From Oligosphaera ethanolica (GTDB lineage: Bacteria; Verrucomicrobiota; Lentisphaeria; Oligosphaerales; Oligosphaeraceae), in assembly GCF_030814695.1 (NCBI RefSeq), contig NZ_JAUSVL010000001.1, forward strand, positions 5,554,227 to 5,618,226: a stretch of 64,000 bases of DNA, given 5' to 3'. Both the position numbers and the translations under genes were made by a program. The notes under the pieces are model-generated. The model was not told the DNA's origin, did not search any database, and worked only from the letters and a program-made list of their open reading frames with translations. Shown here piece by piece: positions 1 through 11,300 of the stretch (position 1 is the first letter of the stretch; every line of letters starts with the position of its first letter).

Positions 1-3000
1 GCAGACTCATGGGCTGGCTGAGCTGGCCGGGATGGGCATCGCGGGAGATAAATGCCCCCAGTTCGGGCGCATAAAAGCGGCTGCGCAGATAGACCAGCCC
101 CGTGACGGGGTCCTGCCATTCGCCCGCAAAGCCATGACCGGGCGTCTCACGCGAGGGCAGCAGCGGCACGCCACGCGCGTCGTAGCCCTGGCGGACTCGC
201 GTAGCGCCGGATCGCTCACTGCTCACCGTGCCAAGACGGTCACCGGCGCATTGCCACGCCTCGCCATCGGCGCCGTAGCGCGCCACCAACTGCCCGTTCT
301 GCACAAAGGACTGCAACGAATCGTCCGCCGTTCCCTCCAGCAACTGGCATTCGAGCAACACTGGCATGCCGTCCGGCTCGGACGGCGTCATCACCAAGCG
401 ATAGCGACTGCGCTCGACTAGCTGGTTCTGCCGCCGTTCGCGGGTGCAGCCGCTGAGTATTCCCCGGACATCGTAATCGTAGAATATCGACCAGTGCACT
501 GCCCCCGACGCCGCATTGGGCTGGTCAATATGCACGGCGACCAACCGGTTCTCGGCGTCCCAAGTGTAGCGCCGTTCATCGGGATACGCTCCACCGGCGA
601 CGCGGCTGAGCAGCGACCCATTGGCGTCCCAACTGTAGAGAATCTGGTAGCTCTCGGAGCTATTCTGCACCTCTTCTTTAAGCAGGCGGTCATTGGCGTC
701 GTACTCAAAGGCCCTGACGGTCATGGCGCCGCGTTCGTCGGTGTGAACAGACCTGACGCGATTGCCCGTTGCGTCGTAACTGCTCTCTTCACTGTAGCAG
801 AAAGCGGCCAGCCCCTCGCACCAGGACTCTTCCCGGCAGAGCCGTCCCAGCGCATCATAGCGGTAGCTCTGCCGCCGTTCGTGGCGTTGCCTGCCGTCAT
901 CGCTCCAGCTATCCAAGGCGCTGACGCAACGGCCGGCAGCGTCATGCTCGTAGCTGCTTTCCTGCTGCAATGCCTGGCTGCCAGCGTCGTGGTGGATGGC
1001 CGTGACCAATCCCCGCCCGTCCACGGTGAAACTGCTCACGGAACCATCCGGACGGCTGAGCCGGCTAAGATGGCCGGCTTTGTCGTACTCGAAGCCGTAC
1101 TCGTCTGGTTGGCTCAGCTCGCGACCGGCCGCCTTGTGCACGACCATCGTGGACAGGGCTCCGCCTGCATCGTAGGTATAACGCAGGTCCGTATTATCAG
1201 TCCATTGTCTGATCACCCGCGTATCGGCATCGTATTCGCGCTGCAAGACCACCCCAGCGTTGTCCTGACGCACCATGCGCCCGGCGGCGTTGTATTCACA
1301 AGCCAGCAATTGCTCGGCGACATCGTCGTCGCCGGCAGCCAGCGTGATGGACTCGCAGCGGCCAAAGGCATCATAGCGATAGCGATACAGCAACTCGCAG
1401 GCGGCATCGCCCGCAGCCGCGACCCGTTTCTCGCGTAGATGCCCATGCGCGTCATAGCTGTAAGCAATGCGGTTGCCCAAAAAATCGCTGCGACGCGAAG
1501 GCAGCCGGCCGCCGCTGTCGTAGATCGCCGTGCATTCCTGCCCCAGGGGCAGGCGCTGAAGGCATTCGCGGCCAAATTCGTCCACCTCGAAATCATGCCG
1601 CCGCCCCAGTGGGTCGATAATGGCCGCCAGCCCCAGCGTCGCATTGTACTCGTAGCTGTACTCGGCCAGTGCGTCGCTGTCGCCGCCGCCGTCGCTTCTG
1701 GCCTTGCTGCCCTGCCCTAGTCGGCGGGCTGCATCATCTCCACCACCATCCTGATCATCGCCGTCGCCAGCGCAAAACCGCACCGACGCCAGCTGGCCGG
1801 CGGTCGTGAAGCTGTTGCTGGCAAGTAGTCCAGTTGGGTTATGTGTCAGGCGCAGCCGGCCCTGCGCATCGTATTCGGTCAACGTGATACCGCCGCCGGG
1901 ACCAATGACCACCGTCGGCAACCCGCGATCATCGTAGCTGCACAGCGTCTGGTTGCCGGCGGCATCAAACACTGCCGTGACATTGCCAATGGCGTCATAT
2001 TCCCAGCGCCGCCCTCGCCCAGCACCATCACTCATGCCAACGCAGCGGCCATTGGCATCGTACTCAAAATACTGTTCGACGCCGGCGAGCGAGCGCAAAA
2101 AACGCAGCCGGCCGGCGGCATCGTAGTCCCTGGTGGCGCTTGCGGCGCTGCCGCCACTGGCCAGCGACTGACAGCGGTACTGCCCGGCGCCAAGATCATC
2201 ACGGATCACAGCGACGTCATTAAGCAGCACCAGGCTGATGAGCCGCCCGCAGGCGTCAAAATGCCTGCGTTCGGCCTGGGGAAAGATCAGTATCTCCGGC
2301 GGCTGCTCCCGCTGGTTCTCGGGAAGTGTGAAGGGGCCGGCCGCCAGCACCTGCTGCCCGGCGGCATCGTAGACAAAACGCCAGAGAACGCCGGCGTCAT
2401 CCCAGGTTTCGACCACGCGGTCCATGGCGTCGAAGCGCCGGTTCATGCATTGGCCGCTGCTCGCGGCCTCCTGTACAGCCCGCCCGCGATAGTCATAAGT
2501 CGTTTTCTGCCAATTGTTGAGTGAATCGTAGACGCTTGTCGGCCGTCCCTCAACGTCATAGTCGGCGGCGACGCTAAGCTCACTGATCTGAGAACTATCA
2601 TCAGCAAAAAAATGCAAGGTCTTCACTGCCAGATTATTACTGTCATCGTACTCAGACTGTATCTGCAAGCCGCGCATATCGGTAATGGCCTGCGGCCGTC
2701 CTCGTTCATCGTAGGTCACAAGAATGGGCTCCAACCCCTCACCGCCCGTGAAACTGCTCACGCGTCCCTGCGCATCGTAGCTCATGGTTACCACATCGCC
2801 CGTCGCCGTCGTGATGCTGGTATTCCGCCCTTGCGTGTCCATGGTGTAATCGGTCAGTCGCCCCAGTGGATCGACAATGCGCCGGCAACGGCCGTTGTCG
2901 GCGTACACATAGTCCGTGCGCTGGCCGAGCGGCTCAATCCGCGCCTGCAGCCGACCCAAGTCGTCATAGACTGCCAAGTTCTTTTCGCCCAGCGGGTTGG

Positions 3001-6000
3001 TGACAGCGCTTTCACGACCGGCGGCGTCATAATCATAGCTGGTCAAGGCGCCATCGGGTGCGACGACGGCACTAATGTTGCCCCGGGCGTCGTGTAGAAT
3101 GGTCGTTTCATGACCGAGCGGATCCGTGCGCAGTTCGACGCCAGCGATGCAGTCCCGCAGGACAGTCGTTTCGGCGCCGTCGGCGTTAGTCGTGGCGCAG
3201 ATCCGTCCCAACGCGTCAAAACGCTGAGCGAAGAGCAACGCGCCACGGCCGTCGCGGATCGCCGTGAGGTGGAAGGGAAAACGTTCGTCGTCATAGGCGT
3301 AGCTGCGCCACAACTGCCGATCCTGACCAAGACGGCCATGCCACACCTGAACCAGCCGACCGAGTTCATCATACGCATATTCTATGCGTAGCTGCTCGCC
3401 TTGCAAGGAGTCAATGGCCGTAATGCGGTTGTCACCCTCATGCCCGCGTTCAATCTTCATAATGTCCTTCAGGCGACCAGCAAGCGACTGGCTGCTGATA
3501 CTGTCTGCAGCGAAGACGATGCGCTCGCCTTCGCTGGTCGTTATTTCGCGCAATCGCGCCTGGCCGTAGGCGGCGACATGGGCGTAACTCTCGCCGTCGT
3601 CGGAACCGCCAGCACCGCCGACAAGCAGCTCGGCATCGCCAAGGAATTTTCTCTCCAGCAGGTATTTATTGCCGTCTTGGCAACTCAGCACGAACCCCGG
3701 AAAATCATAGTTTTCCCACGGCGTCGCCATGCCGGCGGCTTCCCAGTAGGGTTCCAAGCCCGGCAGCGCCATCAGCTTGTTGGACACCGTCGGTGCCAGC
3801 GTCGCCGCCACGGCGTCCGGCGCTCGCCATTGCGCGTAGTAGCAAAAAGACATGCCACCGCCGGGCACGAGTTCATACGCAAAAGTCGCTCGCCGCCCGT
3901 CAGGCAGCATTACGCAGACATCGCGACTGCCGCCCTGGCGAATTGACATGGTCCCGCCAAAGACATCGGTGAGCTCCGCGCGTTCTTCGGGAATGACGAC
4001 GTCCATCGCCGACAGATTCAAGGACCAGCCCGGCCCGAAATCGCCATCTTGCAATGAATCTGACGCGTAATTGCGAGTGGCTTTGATCATCATTGCTCCA
4101 GCCGGGACGCGCAAATCCTGTTCTTGCCAGGTAAATGGCCCGCTCTTCAGGTCGCTGGCCAGCTGGAAAACGACTTGGTCAGCCGCGCGCTGCCCCGCTG
4201 CGGCGACCTCCAGGTACAGCTCATAGCGGCTGTCGGGCAAGCCGCTCAAGTCCAGCAACGCCAACTCGGCGGCAGTCACAGCACCGTTTACGCAAAGCCG
4301 GCGTTCGTCCTCAGCCGCGGGTCGTGCCCGCGCGGGCAGCATCGCCGCGCAATGCGGATCGTTCTGCCGCGGACAAACGATCAGCCATTCGCCATGCTCG
4401 TCCCTGACCGCGAGCTGATAGCTGACCTCGCGCCCTTCTTCGCTATAGCAAGCACTCCCCATGACCCTGACCACGCCCTCCTTGAGCACGCCGGTGACAG
4501 GCTGGGTGATCTGGGCGATGACCTCGCCACGCTGATGATCAACCTCCAGACTGCGTTCGCGCCACAAGCCCAAATCCGGCAAGTCAATGCGCACCTGGTA
4601 GCTGCCGTCGGCAAAATCCGCGCTGGAGAACGACCACTGCACCACGCTGCCATAGCCATGCTGCGGGACGACTGCCGGCACGGACGGCACGGACGCCGTC
4701 CAGGCGCATTCCTGTCGCAGCGTCGCCGTGAGCGTCACTGTCGGGTCATCTCCAGCCCAACCGCAGACGACGTCTGGCGTCAAAGTCATATCGACAATGA
4801 CCGGCACAGTGAAGCGCGCGACGACGGTATCCGCAGCGATGCCATTGACGCCCACAGCCTGCAATTCCAGGAGATTTTCGCCTCCACGGCATGACGCCAG
4901 CGGTATGGTGCCCGCAAACTCGGTTTCCCATGGGAAAAAGTGCTCGCTCAGCAGCTCGCCATTGAGCCGCAAGAAGATATACGCCAGCTCGCCGGCGCTT
5001 TCCTTGTACAGCTGATACTCAATATCGTCTTGCAGAGGCCCGCCATTGAGCTGGGGACTGCAGAACACGACGATGGGCTTTTCATCACCCGCCGCACTGG
5101 CATCGGGATAGCGCAGCAGCCGTTGTCGCAGATTGCCGACGCGATCACTCGCCTGCAGCCACAGCCCACGCACAAGCACCGAAGCCGAGATCGGCAGATT
5201 TTCTAGCCTACCCTCCTGGGTGCCCGGCATAAAGCTTTCATCGCACATGAGCTCGCCATCCAGCCAAACGCGCATGCACTGCAGGTCGCGGTTGTCCCAA
5301 GCGCTGACGGCGAGGGTCGAGTTCGCGTCAGGCGGCCAGCCATCGAGGGCAACGTCCAACATGGGCGGCAGATTGTCGTCACCTTCTTCAGGCCGGATAT
5401 AACAGGCGATGCTTGCTGACAAATACTCATCGCCGGCTTCATCCCAGGCCACGGCCTGCAGGACATGGCGGCCCGCCGGCCATTGCGAGACATACAAGGT
5501 CTCCGCCAGCAAGGGACCGGGACCAGTCGCCAGCAAAATGTCGTCATCCAGAAACAGCGCGCACTCCTGCAAATCGTCTATGCCTTTGGCAAGCACTTCC
5601 AGGCGCGCGTCGGTCGTCAGAACCGGTTCGAGGGCTTCATGCCCGACTATGCGCAAGCGCAGCTCGGGGAGGACACCCGGCCCGCCAAGGAGGTCCAGCG
5701 CGAGTTCTTTGCTGGCGCAATTGCCGGCGGCATCCTTGGCATAAAGCGTTAACAGATAATTGCCAACAGCCACATCGGCACTGTCGACGAGCAATTCGGC
5801 TGGTGCGTTGATGGGCAGGGCGTCCCAGCGTCGAATGACAGTGCCGGCGTCATCAGTCAAAACCAGTTCCGCAGTTGCCGGCGACGCGTCGTTCACGCTA
5901 TAGCGCACACCGGGCAATGACATGCCGCCCAGCAGTTCAAGGCTCAACGCCGGCGCCTGCGAATCCAGCACCACGTTGCGGCATTGCTCTTCCACGTGCT

Positions 6001-8239
6001 GTCCATCACCGGCGCGCAGCCGCAGGACGTAGCTACCGTCCGCGCAGAGATGCTGTCGCAAATCGTGCAAAGGCCAGCGTAACTCGGCAGTGCAATCCGT
6101 TCCGCGCTGCCGCCACTGCGGTTCACCAACCGCGTTTTCGATGCACAGCGCCCACCACGTGCTTCGCGCCAGCTGCAGCCGAATGGGGCATTCGCCCGAT
6201 GCCCTGGACCAGCAAGTTGGAACGGTGATGGATTCTATCTGCGGCAAAGCGGCAGCCTCGTCCGTCAACCCGACCAGCAACGCCATCGCCGTCAAATCCT
6301 TGAGACATTGCGGAACGGTTCCGCACTGAGCGTCATACAGGTGCCTGATCAACGCCAAAACCCGCTGATACACGCGGCAGAAAAAGTCCAGTGCGGCCGC
6401 GTTGCTGTCATCGCCGCAGACGTCATCCAGGCTGACCACGGCTGCCGGCGATACCACTCCGCCAGCGTTTGCCATGATATGCAGCTGGCAACTGTTTTGC
6501 GCCTCGGGCCATGAACATACTGGCAATGGCGTTTCGCCACCCATTGCGCAAGCGCCAAACCATTCGGCTTGCGGCGCGGCTGCCGCCAGTGCCAGCCAGG
6601 GCACAATCATTTCGTCGCTGTTTGCCACTGCGCCAGCTTCCTTAGGAAGCCACAGCCACTGCGACTGGCGCTGAAACGCAACGCGAAAGGCGTTCAGCGA
6701 CGACGTAATGGTTATGCCGTCACTGGTATTGGCCAGCCATTCCAGCGCCAGCATGGGCGCAAACGCCATGGCCATGGACCAGGCACGACGGCACGCGTCA
6801 GGATTCACGCCGGCTGCCGTACACGCATAGGCGGCTGGCTCTTCCTCGGGAAGGACCAAACGCCATGACACCGCAATACCAGCCGCGTTGGCATCATCGG
6901 CGGTTGTGGCAACTGGCGCAGCGTCATTGCGCTCCAGGAGCAGCACCCGCAGCCAGGCGCAGTCCTGCCAGCCGAATTCCGCACCCGCAATGCGGCGTTG
7001 ACAATCCTGCAGATACGCGCAACGGCGCAGCTGCTGCGCCACGGCGTCAGCGTCGCCGTCTGGCTCCGGCGGCGCCATCGTGCCGGAGCTGACCACCCAA
7101 CGACATTCGCGGCGGGGCTCAATAGCAAAACGGACCTGGTCGCTGAGTGTTGTCGCAGCGGCATCGGCGTAGCGGCAACAAACGAGAGACAGAACGCCCC
7201 CCTCAGAAACCATCTTTCCTTCTACGACAACATGACCGTCCATCCTGAGTAAAGGCCGCCAGGCGCCTCGTGAATCGCCACGTGCAGCTGCCTCGCTTGG
7301 TTCCTCGCAATCATCAAGCCATTGCAAGGCAAACGTTTGCGCACCAATGTCTTCCTGTGGACATTGCCAGCGCAGTACCTCCTCGCCATCTGCTAACAGG
7401 CGGAAAACGACACAGGCCCGCAGCTCAGGCGGCATGATCGCATAACTGCCGTATTCCTCCAGAATGGCCACTGGCGCCGGCGATAGGCAGCTGACGCCAC
7501 GGTAGCCCGGTAAAGATGTCGCAGCCGTTAGCATCGTGTGTGACGCCGCGACTTCATCCACAACCAGACATTGCGCCAGCTGCTCGGCGACCATGGTCGC
7601 TGGGAAGCGCTGGATGCCCAGCGCCGCTGCGATACCGTCGACGCCATAGTCGAGGGTGGTGATTGCGCCCACGCCCTGCGTTAGCCGCGTCGCTGCGGCG
7701 ATGATGGCATCGCATTCCACACTCGGCGCGCAGTCATGGGCAATCAGCGCCGGAAAAACATTGACCCAGATGGCGGCAGTGTCATCGGCGGCGCCAAATC
7801 CCCAGAGGTCATGACTAAGCACCTGCAGCCAAGGCATATCGAACGACAAACCGGCTTCAGTCCACACGACGGGGTGGCTTTCATCGCCCAACGCCTGCTG
7901 TATCCCCTCGCGGGGCAACGCCGCCCACGCTGCGGCTTGTGCAGGGCTGAGAACGACGCGGCCGAAGACCACTCGACAGTCATACCCCTGGCGCGTCAAA
8001 TGCTCCATGCAGGCACTGGTCAATTCTACGGCATTGCCGACTCGTTCCTCGCGGAGCTGCCGATCGCCGCGGCCAATACCGCGACCTGGCATGTGAGTTA
8101 TATCTTGACGAAAGTCATTGAGTGCGTCACGCAAGGCGATTTCGCCAGCCGCGGCGTCGCATGCCCACATAGCCAGCAGGCAGACCACCAGAGTCCAAAT
8201 CACATACACCCAATCCCAAATGCCCCATTTGTTTTTCAT
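1..8239 (-). CDS. Giant secreted Rhs/YD-repeat protein, C-terminus beyond the window
   Basis: One frame stays open on the minus strand from the ATG at 8239 to the window edge: at least 2746 codons with no stop in the stretches read. The start follows a strong GGAGG and gives a signal peptide (MKNKWGIWDWVYVIWTLVV, then CLLAMWACDAAA). Residues about 65-130 resemble a degenerate transglutaminase-like fold (GNAVELTSACMEHL; HPVVWTEAG), but I see no clear catalytic Cys. Residues about 300-750 are of unknown fold. Residues about 770-1380 are Ig-like/adhesin-type repeats. From about 1500 to 2690 there are many YD repeats (YDAAGR, YDALGR, YDANDR). Residues about 2708-2740 are the conserved Rhs core (DPVTGLVYLRSRFY, then FISRD). 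In Rhs families this core precedes a variable, often toxic, C-terminal domain, which lies outside the window. The protein is probably surface-exposed or exported. It is the last visible gene of a three-gene operon, 68 bp after its neighbour. Confidence 0.9.
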   Translation of the reverse strand, partial: MKNKWGIWDWVYVIWTLVVCLLAMWACDAAAGEIALRDALNDFRQDITHMPGRGIGRGDRQLREERVGNAVELTSACMEHLTRQGYDCRVVFGRVVLSPAQAAAWAALPREGIQQALGDESHPVVWTEAGLSFDMPWLQVLSHDLWGFGAADDTAAIWVNVFPALIAHDCAPSVECDAIIAAATRLTQGVGAITTLDYGVDGIAAALGIQRFPATMVAEQLAQCLVVDEVAASHTMLTAATSLPGYRGVSCLSPAPVAILEEYGSYAIMPPELRACVVFRLLADGEEVLRWQCPQEDIGAQTFALQWLDDCEEPSEAAARGDSRGAWRPLLRMDGHVVVEGKMVSEGGVLSLVCCRYADAAATTLSDQVRFAIEPRRECRWVVSSGTMAPPEPDGDADAVAQQLRRCAYLQDCQRRIAGAEFGWQDCAWLRVLLLERNDAAPVATTADDANAAGIAVSWRLVLPEEEPAAYACTAAGVNPDACRRAWSMAMAFAPMLALEWLANTSDGITITSSLNAFRVAFQRQSQWLWLPKEAGAVANSDEMIVPWLALAAAAPQAEWFGACAMGGETPLPVCSWPEAQNSCQLHIMANAGGVVSPAAVVSLDDVCGDDSNAAALDFFCRVYQRVLALIRHLYDAQCGTVPQCLKDLTAMALLVGLTDEAAALPQIESITVPTCWSRASGECPIRLQLARSTWWALCIENAVGEPQWRQRGTDCTAELRWPLHDLRQHLCADGSYVLRLRAGDGQHVEEQCRNVVLDSQAPALSLELLGGMSLPGVRYSVNDASPATAELVLTDDAGTVIRRWDALPINAPAELLVDSADVAVGNYLLTLYAKDAAGNCASKELALDLLGGPGVLPELRLRIVGHEALEPVLTTDARLEVLAKGIDDLQECALFLDDDILLATGPGPLLAETLYVSQWPAGRHVLQAVAWDEAGDEYLSASIACYIRPEEGDDNLPPMLDVALDGWPPDANSTLAVSAWDNRDLQCMRVWLDGELMCDESFMPGTQEGRLENLPISASVLVRGLWLQASDRVGNLRQRLLRYPDASAAGDEKPIVVFCSPQLNGGPLQDDIEYQLYKESAGELAYIFLRLNGELLSEHFFPWETEFAGTIPLASCRGGENLLELQAVGVNGIAADTVVARFTVPVIVDMTLTPDVVCGWAGDDPTVTLTATLRQECAWTASVPSVPAVVPQHGYGSVVQWSFSSADFADGSYQVRIDLPDLGLWRERSLEVDHQRGEVIAQITQPVTGVLKEGVVRVMGSACYSEEGREVSYQLAVRDEHGEWLIVCPRQNDPHCAAMLPARARPAAEDERRLCVNGAVTAAELALLDLSGLPDSRYELYLEVAAAGQRAADQVVFQLASDLKSGPFTWQEQDLRVPAGAMMIKATRNYASDSLQDGDFGPGWSLNLSAMDVVIPEERAELTDVFGGTMSIRQGGSRDVCVMLPDGRRATFAYELVPGGGMSFCYYAQWRAPDAVAATLAPTVSNKLMALPGLEPYWEAAGMATPWENYDFPGFVLSCQDGNKYLLERKFLGDAELLVGGAGGSDDGESYAHVAAYGQARLREITTSEGERIVFAADSISSQSLAGRLKDIMKIERGHEGDNRITAIDSLQGEQLRIEYAYDELGRLVQVWHGRLGQDRQLWRSYAYDDERFPFHLTAIRDGRGALLFAQRFDALGRICATTNADGAETTVLRDCIAGVELRTDPLGHETTILHDARGNISAVVAPDGALTSYDYDAAGRESAVTNPLGEKNLAVYDDLGRLQARIEPLGQRTDYVYADNGRCRRIVDPLGRLTDYTMDTQGRNTSITTATGDVVTMSYDAQGRVSSFTGGEGLEPILVTYDERGRPQAITDMRGLQIQSEYDDSNNLAVKTLHFFADDSSQISELSVAADYDVEGRPTSVYDSLNNWQKTTYDYRGRAVQEAASSGQCMNRRFDAMDRVVETWDDAGVLWRFVYDAAGQQVLAAGPFTLPENQREQPPEILIFPQAERRHFDACGRLISLVLLNDVAVIRDDLGAGQYRCQSLASGGSAASATRDYDAAGRLRFLRSLAGVEQYFEYDANGRCVGMSDGAGRGRRWEYDAIGNVTAVFDAAGNQTLCSYDDRGLPTVVIGPGGGITLTEYDAQGRLRLTHNPTGLLASNSFTTAGQLASVRFCAGDGDDQDGGGDDAARRLGQGSKARSDGGGDSDALAEYSYEYNATLGLAAIIDPLGRRHDFEVDEFGRECLQRLPLGQECTAIYDSGGRLPSRRSDFLGNRIAYSYDAHGHLREKRVAAAGDAACELLYRYRYDAFGRCESITLAAGDDDVAEQLLACEYNAAGRMVRQDNAGVVLQREYDADTRVIRQWTDNTDLRYTYDAGGALSTMVVHKAAGRELSQPDEYGFEYDKAGHLSRLSRPDGSVSSFTVDGRGLVTAIHHDAGSQALQQESSYEHDAAGRCVSALDSWSDDGRQRHERRQSYRYDALGRLCREESWCEGLAAFCYSEESSYDATGNRVRSVHTDERGAMTVRAFEYDANDRLLKEEVQNSSESYQILYSWDANGSLLSRVAGGAYPDERRYTWDAENRLVAVHIDQPNAASGAVHWSIFYDYDVRGILSGCTRERRQNQLVERSRYRLVMTPSEPDGMPVLLECQLLEGTADDSLQSFVQNGQLVARYGADGEAWQCAGDRLGTVSSERSGATRVRQGYDARGVPLLPSRETPGHGFAGEWQDPVTGLVYLRSRFYAPELGAFISRDAHPGQLSQPMSL

Positions 8240-8307
8240 GCTAGTGTCCTCCTCTGAGTTGCCAGCCACTTGCCAACGAGTTAATCAGGCGAAACGCCTC
8301 CGATTGG

Positions 8308-11300
8308 CTAGTCACTGATGAATGCGTGGTTTTCACCACGGATGAGCACATGTCGGCCCCACAGGCTGCCTGAGGCAAAGCGCTGCCGTCGCCCCTGAAT
8401 GCGCAGCCGGCTATCCAGTGCGGCGATGTCACCACGATATCCATTGTCGCCGCCGCCAATATCGATGTCACTTTCGCTAAGAAAGAGGACGTTATCGACC
8501 AGCGGCTTAAAGAATGCGTGCCGACTGCGAACGCGAATGCGCCCTGTCGCCAGGATGCTGCACTGCAGCTGACCCGTCACGCTCAGTTCGACATCCCCGA
8601 CCACCAACAACACACCTGCAGGAAGTTCCACTGGTGCTGTGATCCGAAGGTCGCCATGATGAATGGTCGCTCTTTCCGCTAGCGCCAGCCAACGCCTGGC
8701 CAAATCCGCCGACCACTCGGCTGCACTGAGAGAGCGACAGGACGTTACAGCAGAAGCCGGCAGCACTCTGGCGGCATGCCACTGCAGATCTGGCGAAAAG
8801 TCGTGGCCGTTGCCACCAAGGACGATGTACTGCCGGGCCGCGATCACGTAAGGCTGGTGCGCCGATGCGCGCGACACTTGCACGCTGACGCCACTTGCAT
8901 CGTCTCTGTCACGCAAAATGACATCAAAATCACTGTTCGTGTTACCACCAATCGACTGATGAACAATGAATTGGAGAGAGATTTCGCTGTTACTTGTTTG
9001 CTCTGTCGGCAGCTCAATCAGGTCCCTGGCCTCGCCAGCAACGACATCATCCACGCTGAAGAGCACCACGCCTTTCTCCGCACCATCATTCAGCGCAACG
9101 TCTTGACCGTCACGAGTAAAGGATTCAGAAACTGCCCCGGCTGCAGCAACACCCCGTGAGCGGCTAGCAGGAGCTATGTCTGATGATGCCGTAGAAACAC
9201 CTTTGGCTAACTCCGGCAGGGCTGCCAACGTCGTCTCAGCGGTCAGCGCATCTGCAGAAGTGCTCCCCGAGCCACCCGGCAACAACGTCGAAGCAACTGT
9301 AGATGAAGAGGATATGGTCCGAAGCTCTCCATGAATATCGCGTGAGTCGCCAGCAATCACCGTCCACGCCGCTGGCAAAGCAGGTGCCGGCTCAAGCACC
9401 ATCGGACGCCAGTAACGCTCCGGCTGCTTGGGGGCAGCCCGCAAGGAAATATCCAACGGTACTGATGCCAACTTGTCTTCGGCCGCAGGCACTTGCTCCC
9501 GAAGATCGGCAGCCAAACGACCACCGCCACCCCACCAGTAGACTGGCTTATTGGCATCATTGGATGAATCGTCTTCATCCACAGGCGGTTCCTCGGGCAC
9601 GGGTGGTTCCTCGGGCACGGGCGGTTCCTCGGGCGCTGGTGGTTCTTCGGGCGCCGGCGGCTCTTCCGGCACGGGTGGTTCCTCGTGCACAGGCGGTTCC
9701 TCGGGCACGGGTGGTTCCTCGGGCACGGGCGGTTCCTCGGGCACGGGCGGTTCCTCGGGCACGGGTGGTTCCTCGGGCACGGGCGGTTCCTCGGGCACGG
9801 GCGGTTCCTCGGGCACGGGTGGTTCTTCGGGCGCCGGCGGCTCTTCCGGCACGGGTGGTTCTTCCGGCACGGGTGGTTCCTCGTGCACAGGCGGTTCTTC
9901 GGGCGCTGGTGGTTCCTCGGGCGCCGGCGGGTCTTCCGGCGCTGGTGGTTCTTCCGGCGCTGGTGGCTCTTCTGGCGCTGGAGGTTCCTCCGGCGCTGGT
10001 GGCTCTTCGGGCGCTGGCGGCTCTTCCGGCACGGGTGGTTCCTCGGGCACGGGTGGCTCCTCGGGCTCTTCGGGCTCCTCGGGCTCTTCGGGTTCCTCGG
10101 GCTCTTCGGGTTCCTCGGGCTCCTCAGGCTCCTCGGGTTCCTCGGGTTCCTCGGGCTCTTCGGGCTCTTCGGGCTCCTCGGGCTCTTCGGGCTCCTCAGG
10201 CTCTTCGGGTTCCTCGGGCTCTTCGGGCTCCTCGGGCTCTTCGGGTTCCTCGGGCTCCTCGGGTTCCTCGGTCTCTTCGTTTTGCGTCGTCTTTTGGCGC
10301 ATAATCGCCAAAGGCCCGTATTGCCGCGATTGATCTCGGCCCCACCGGTCGACGTAAGTCAGGGTCAAGTCATTTTGCAAGGTAATCAACTCATCCTGGC
10401 TACATTCAGGGAGTGTGAAACGAAACCAGAGAGTAGCATCGGCGTCCACTAGTTCGTCCTCGCTGAGCGCACGATAGAGCGTCAACGGCCCCTGCCCGGC
10501 CGTGTCTGGTCTGCTGAAATCCTCGCTGTGGAGGATATCGACGTGTTTTTCCTGAACCGTCGCCTTCAGCGCGACATTGGCCACTGGCGGCATGGGATTA
10601 ACCAGCTGGTCAGAGAGCGTCAGTAGCATCAAAGCGGTTTCCAGCTCATCGCTGTAAACCGAGTAGCGGAACTTATCCCAGACAAACACCCACTTGCCGC
10701 AAGGTTCTTGAAGAGACAAGATCTGCTGCCAGAAGCCGGCCCAATCATGCTCGCCAGCGGCAAGATGACGGCGCCAGTCCAGCCATTGCCCGTTGACATG
10801 CAGATAGCGTATCTGCAGTTTCTGCAAGGTCTTGGCCACCAGCCAGTAGAAATAGCCGCAACCGAGATTGCCGCTGTCACTGACTGTCTTATTGAACACC
10901 GCCAGCGCCCGAGTGATGATCTCACCAGCGGTAAGATCAAGATTCTCATAGCGCCGATATTCCGGCTTGCTTGCCGCCTGGGCGACCACATAGACGCCAA
11001 AGATACCTGACGCGTCCAGCGACAGCGACATGGTTTCCTCCCAAAAACGATAGACAAAACGCCCCGCAGCGGGCCGATAAGTTTCCGCTAATAATTTCTG
11101 GCAATGGCGGAACGCCTCGGGCGTCACTGGCATATCCCAGGCGGCCATGGCGTCCATGCCCAGGTAATTCCAGCCTGCGGTCGATAAATCGTTGCCGCCC
11201 TCAATCCCCGTAATGTTGTAGGGCCAGTTCCCGTAGGGCTCACGAAAAAGCTGCCACAGCGTGTAATCACAGGCGTCATTGATTTCATCACGGAGAAGCC

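Noticed and set aside
494-3946. Long plus-strand open frames (494-1438, 1841-2524, 3401-3946)
   Set aside because: They are antisense to the Rhs gene, whose minus frame shows clear YD repeats. GC-rich codon use keeps the opposite frames open.
9303-10452. Plus-strand frames encoding Gly-Ser or Arg-Ala repeats
   Set aside because: Mirror translations of the EEP/PVPEEP coding repeat; no start signal and low complexity only.
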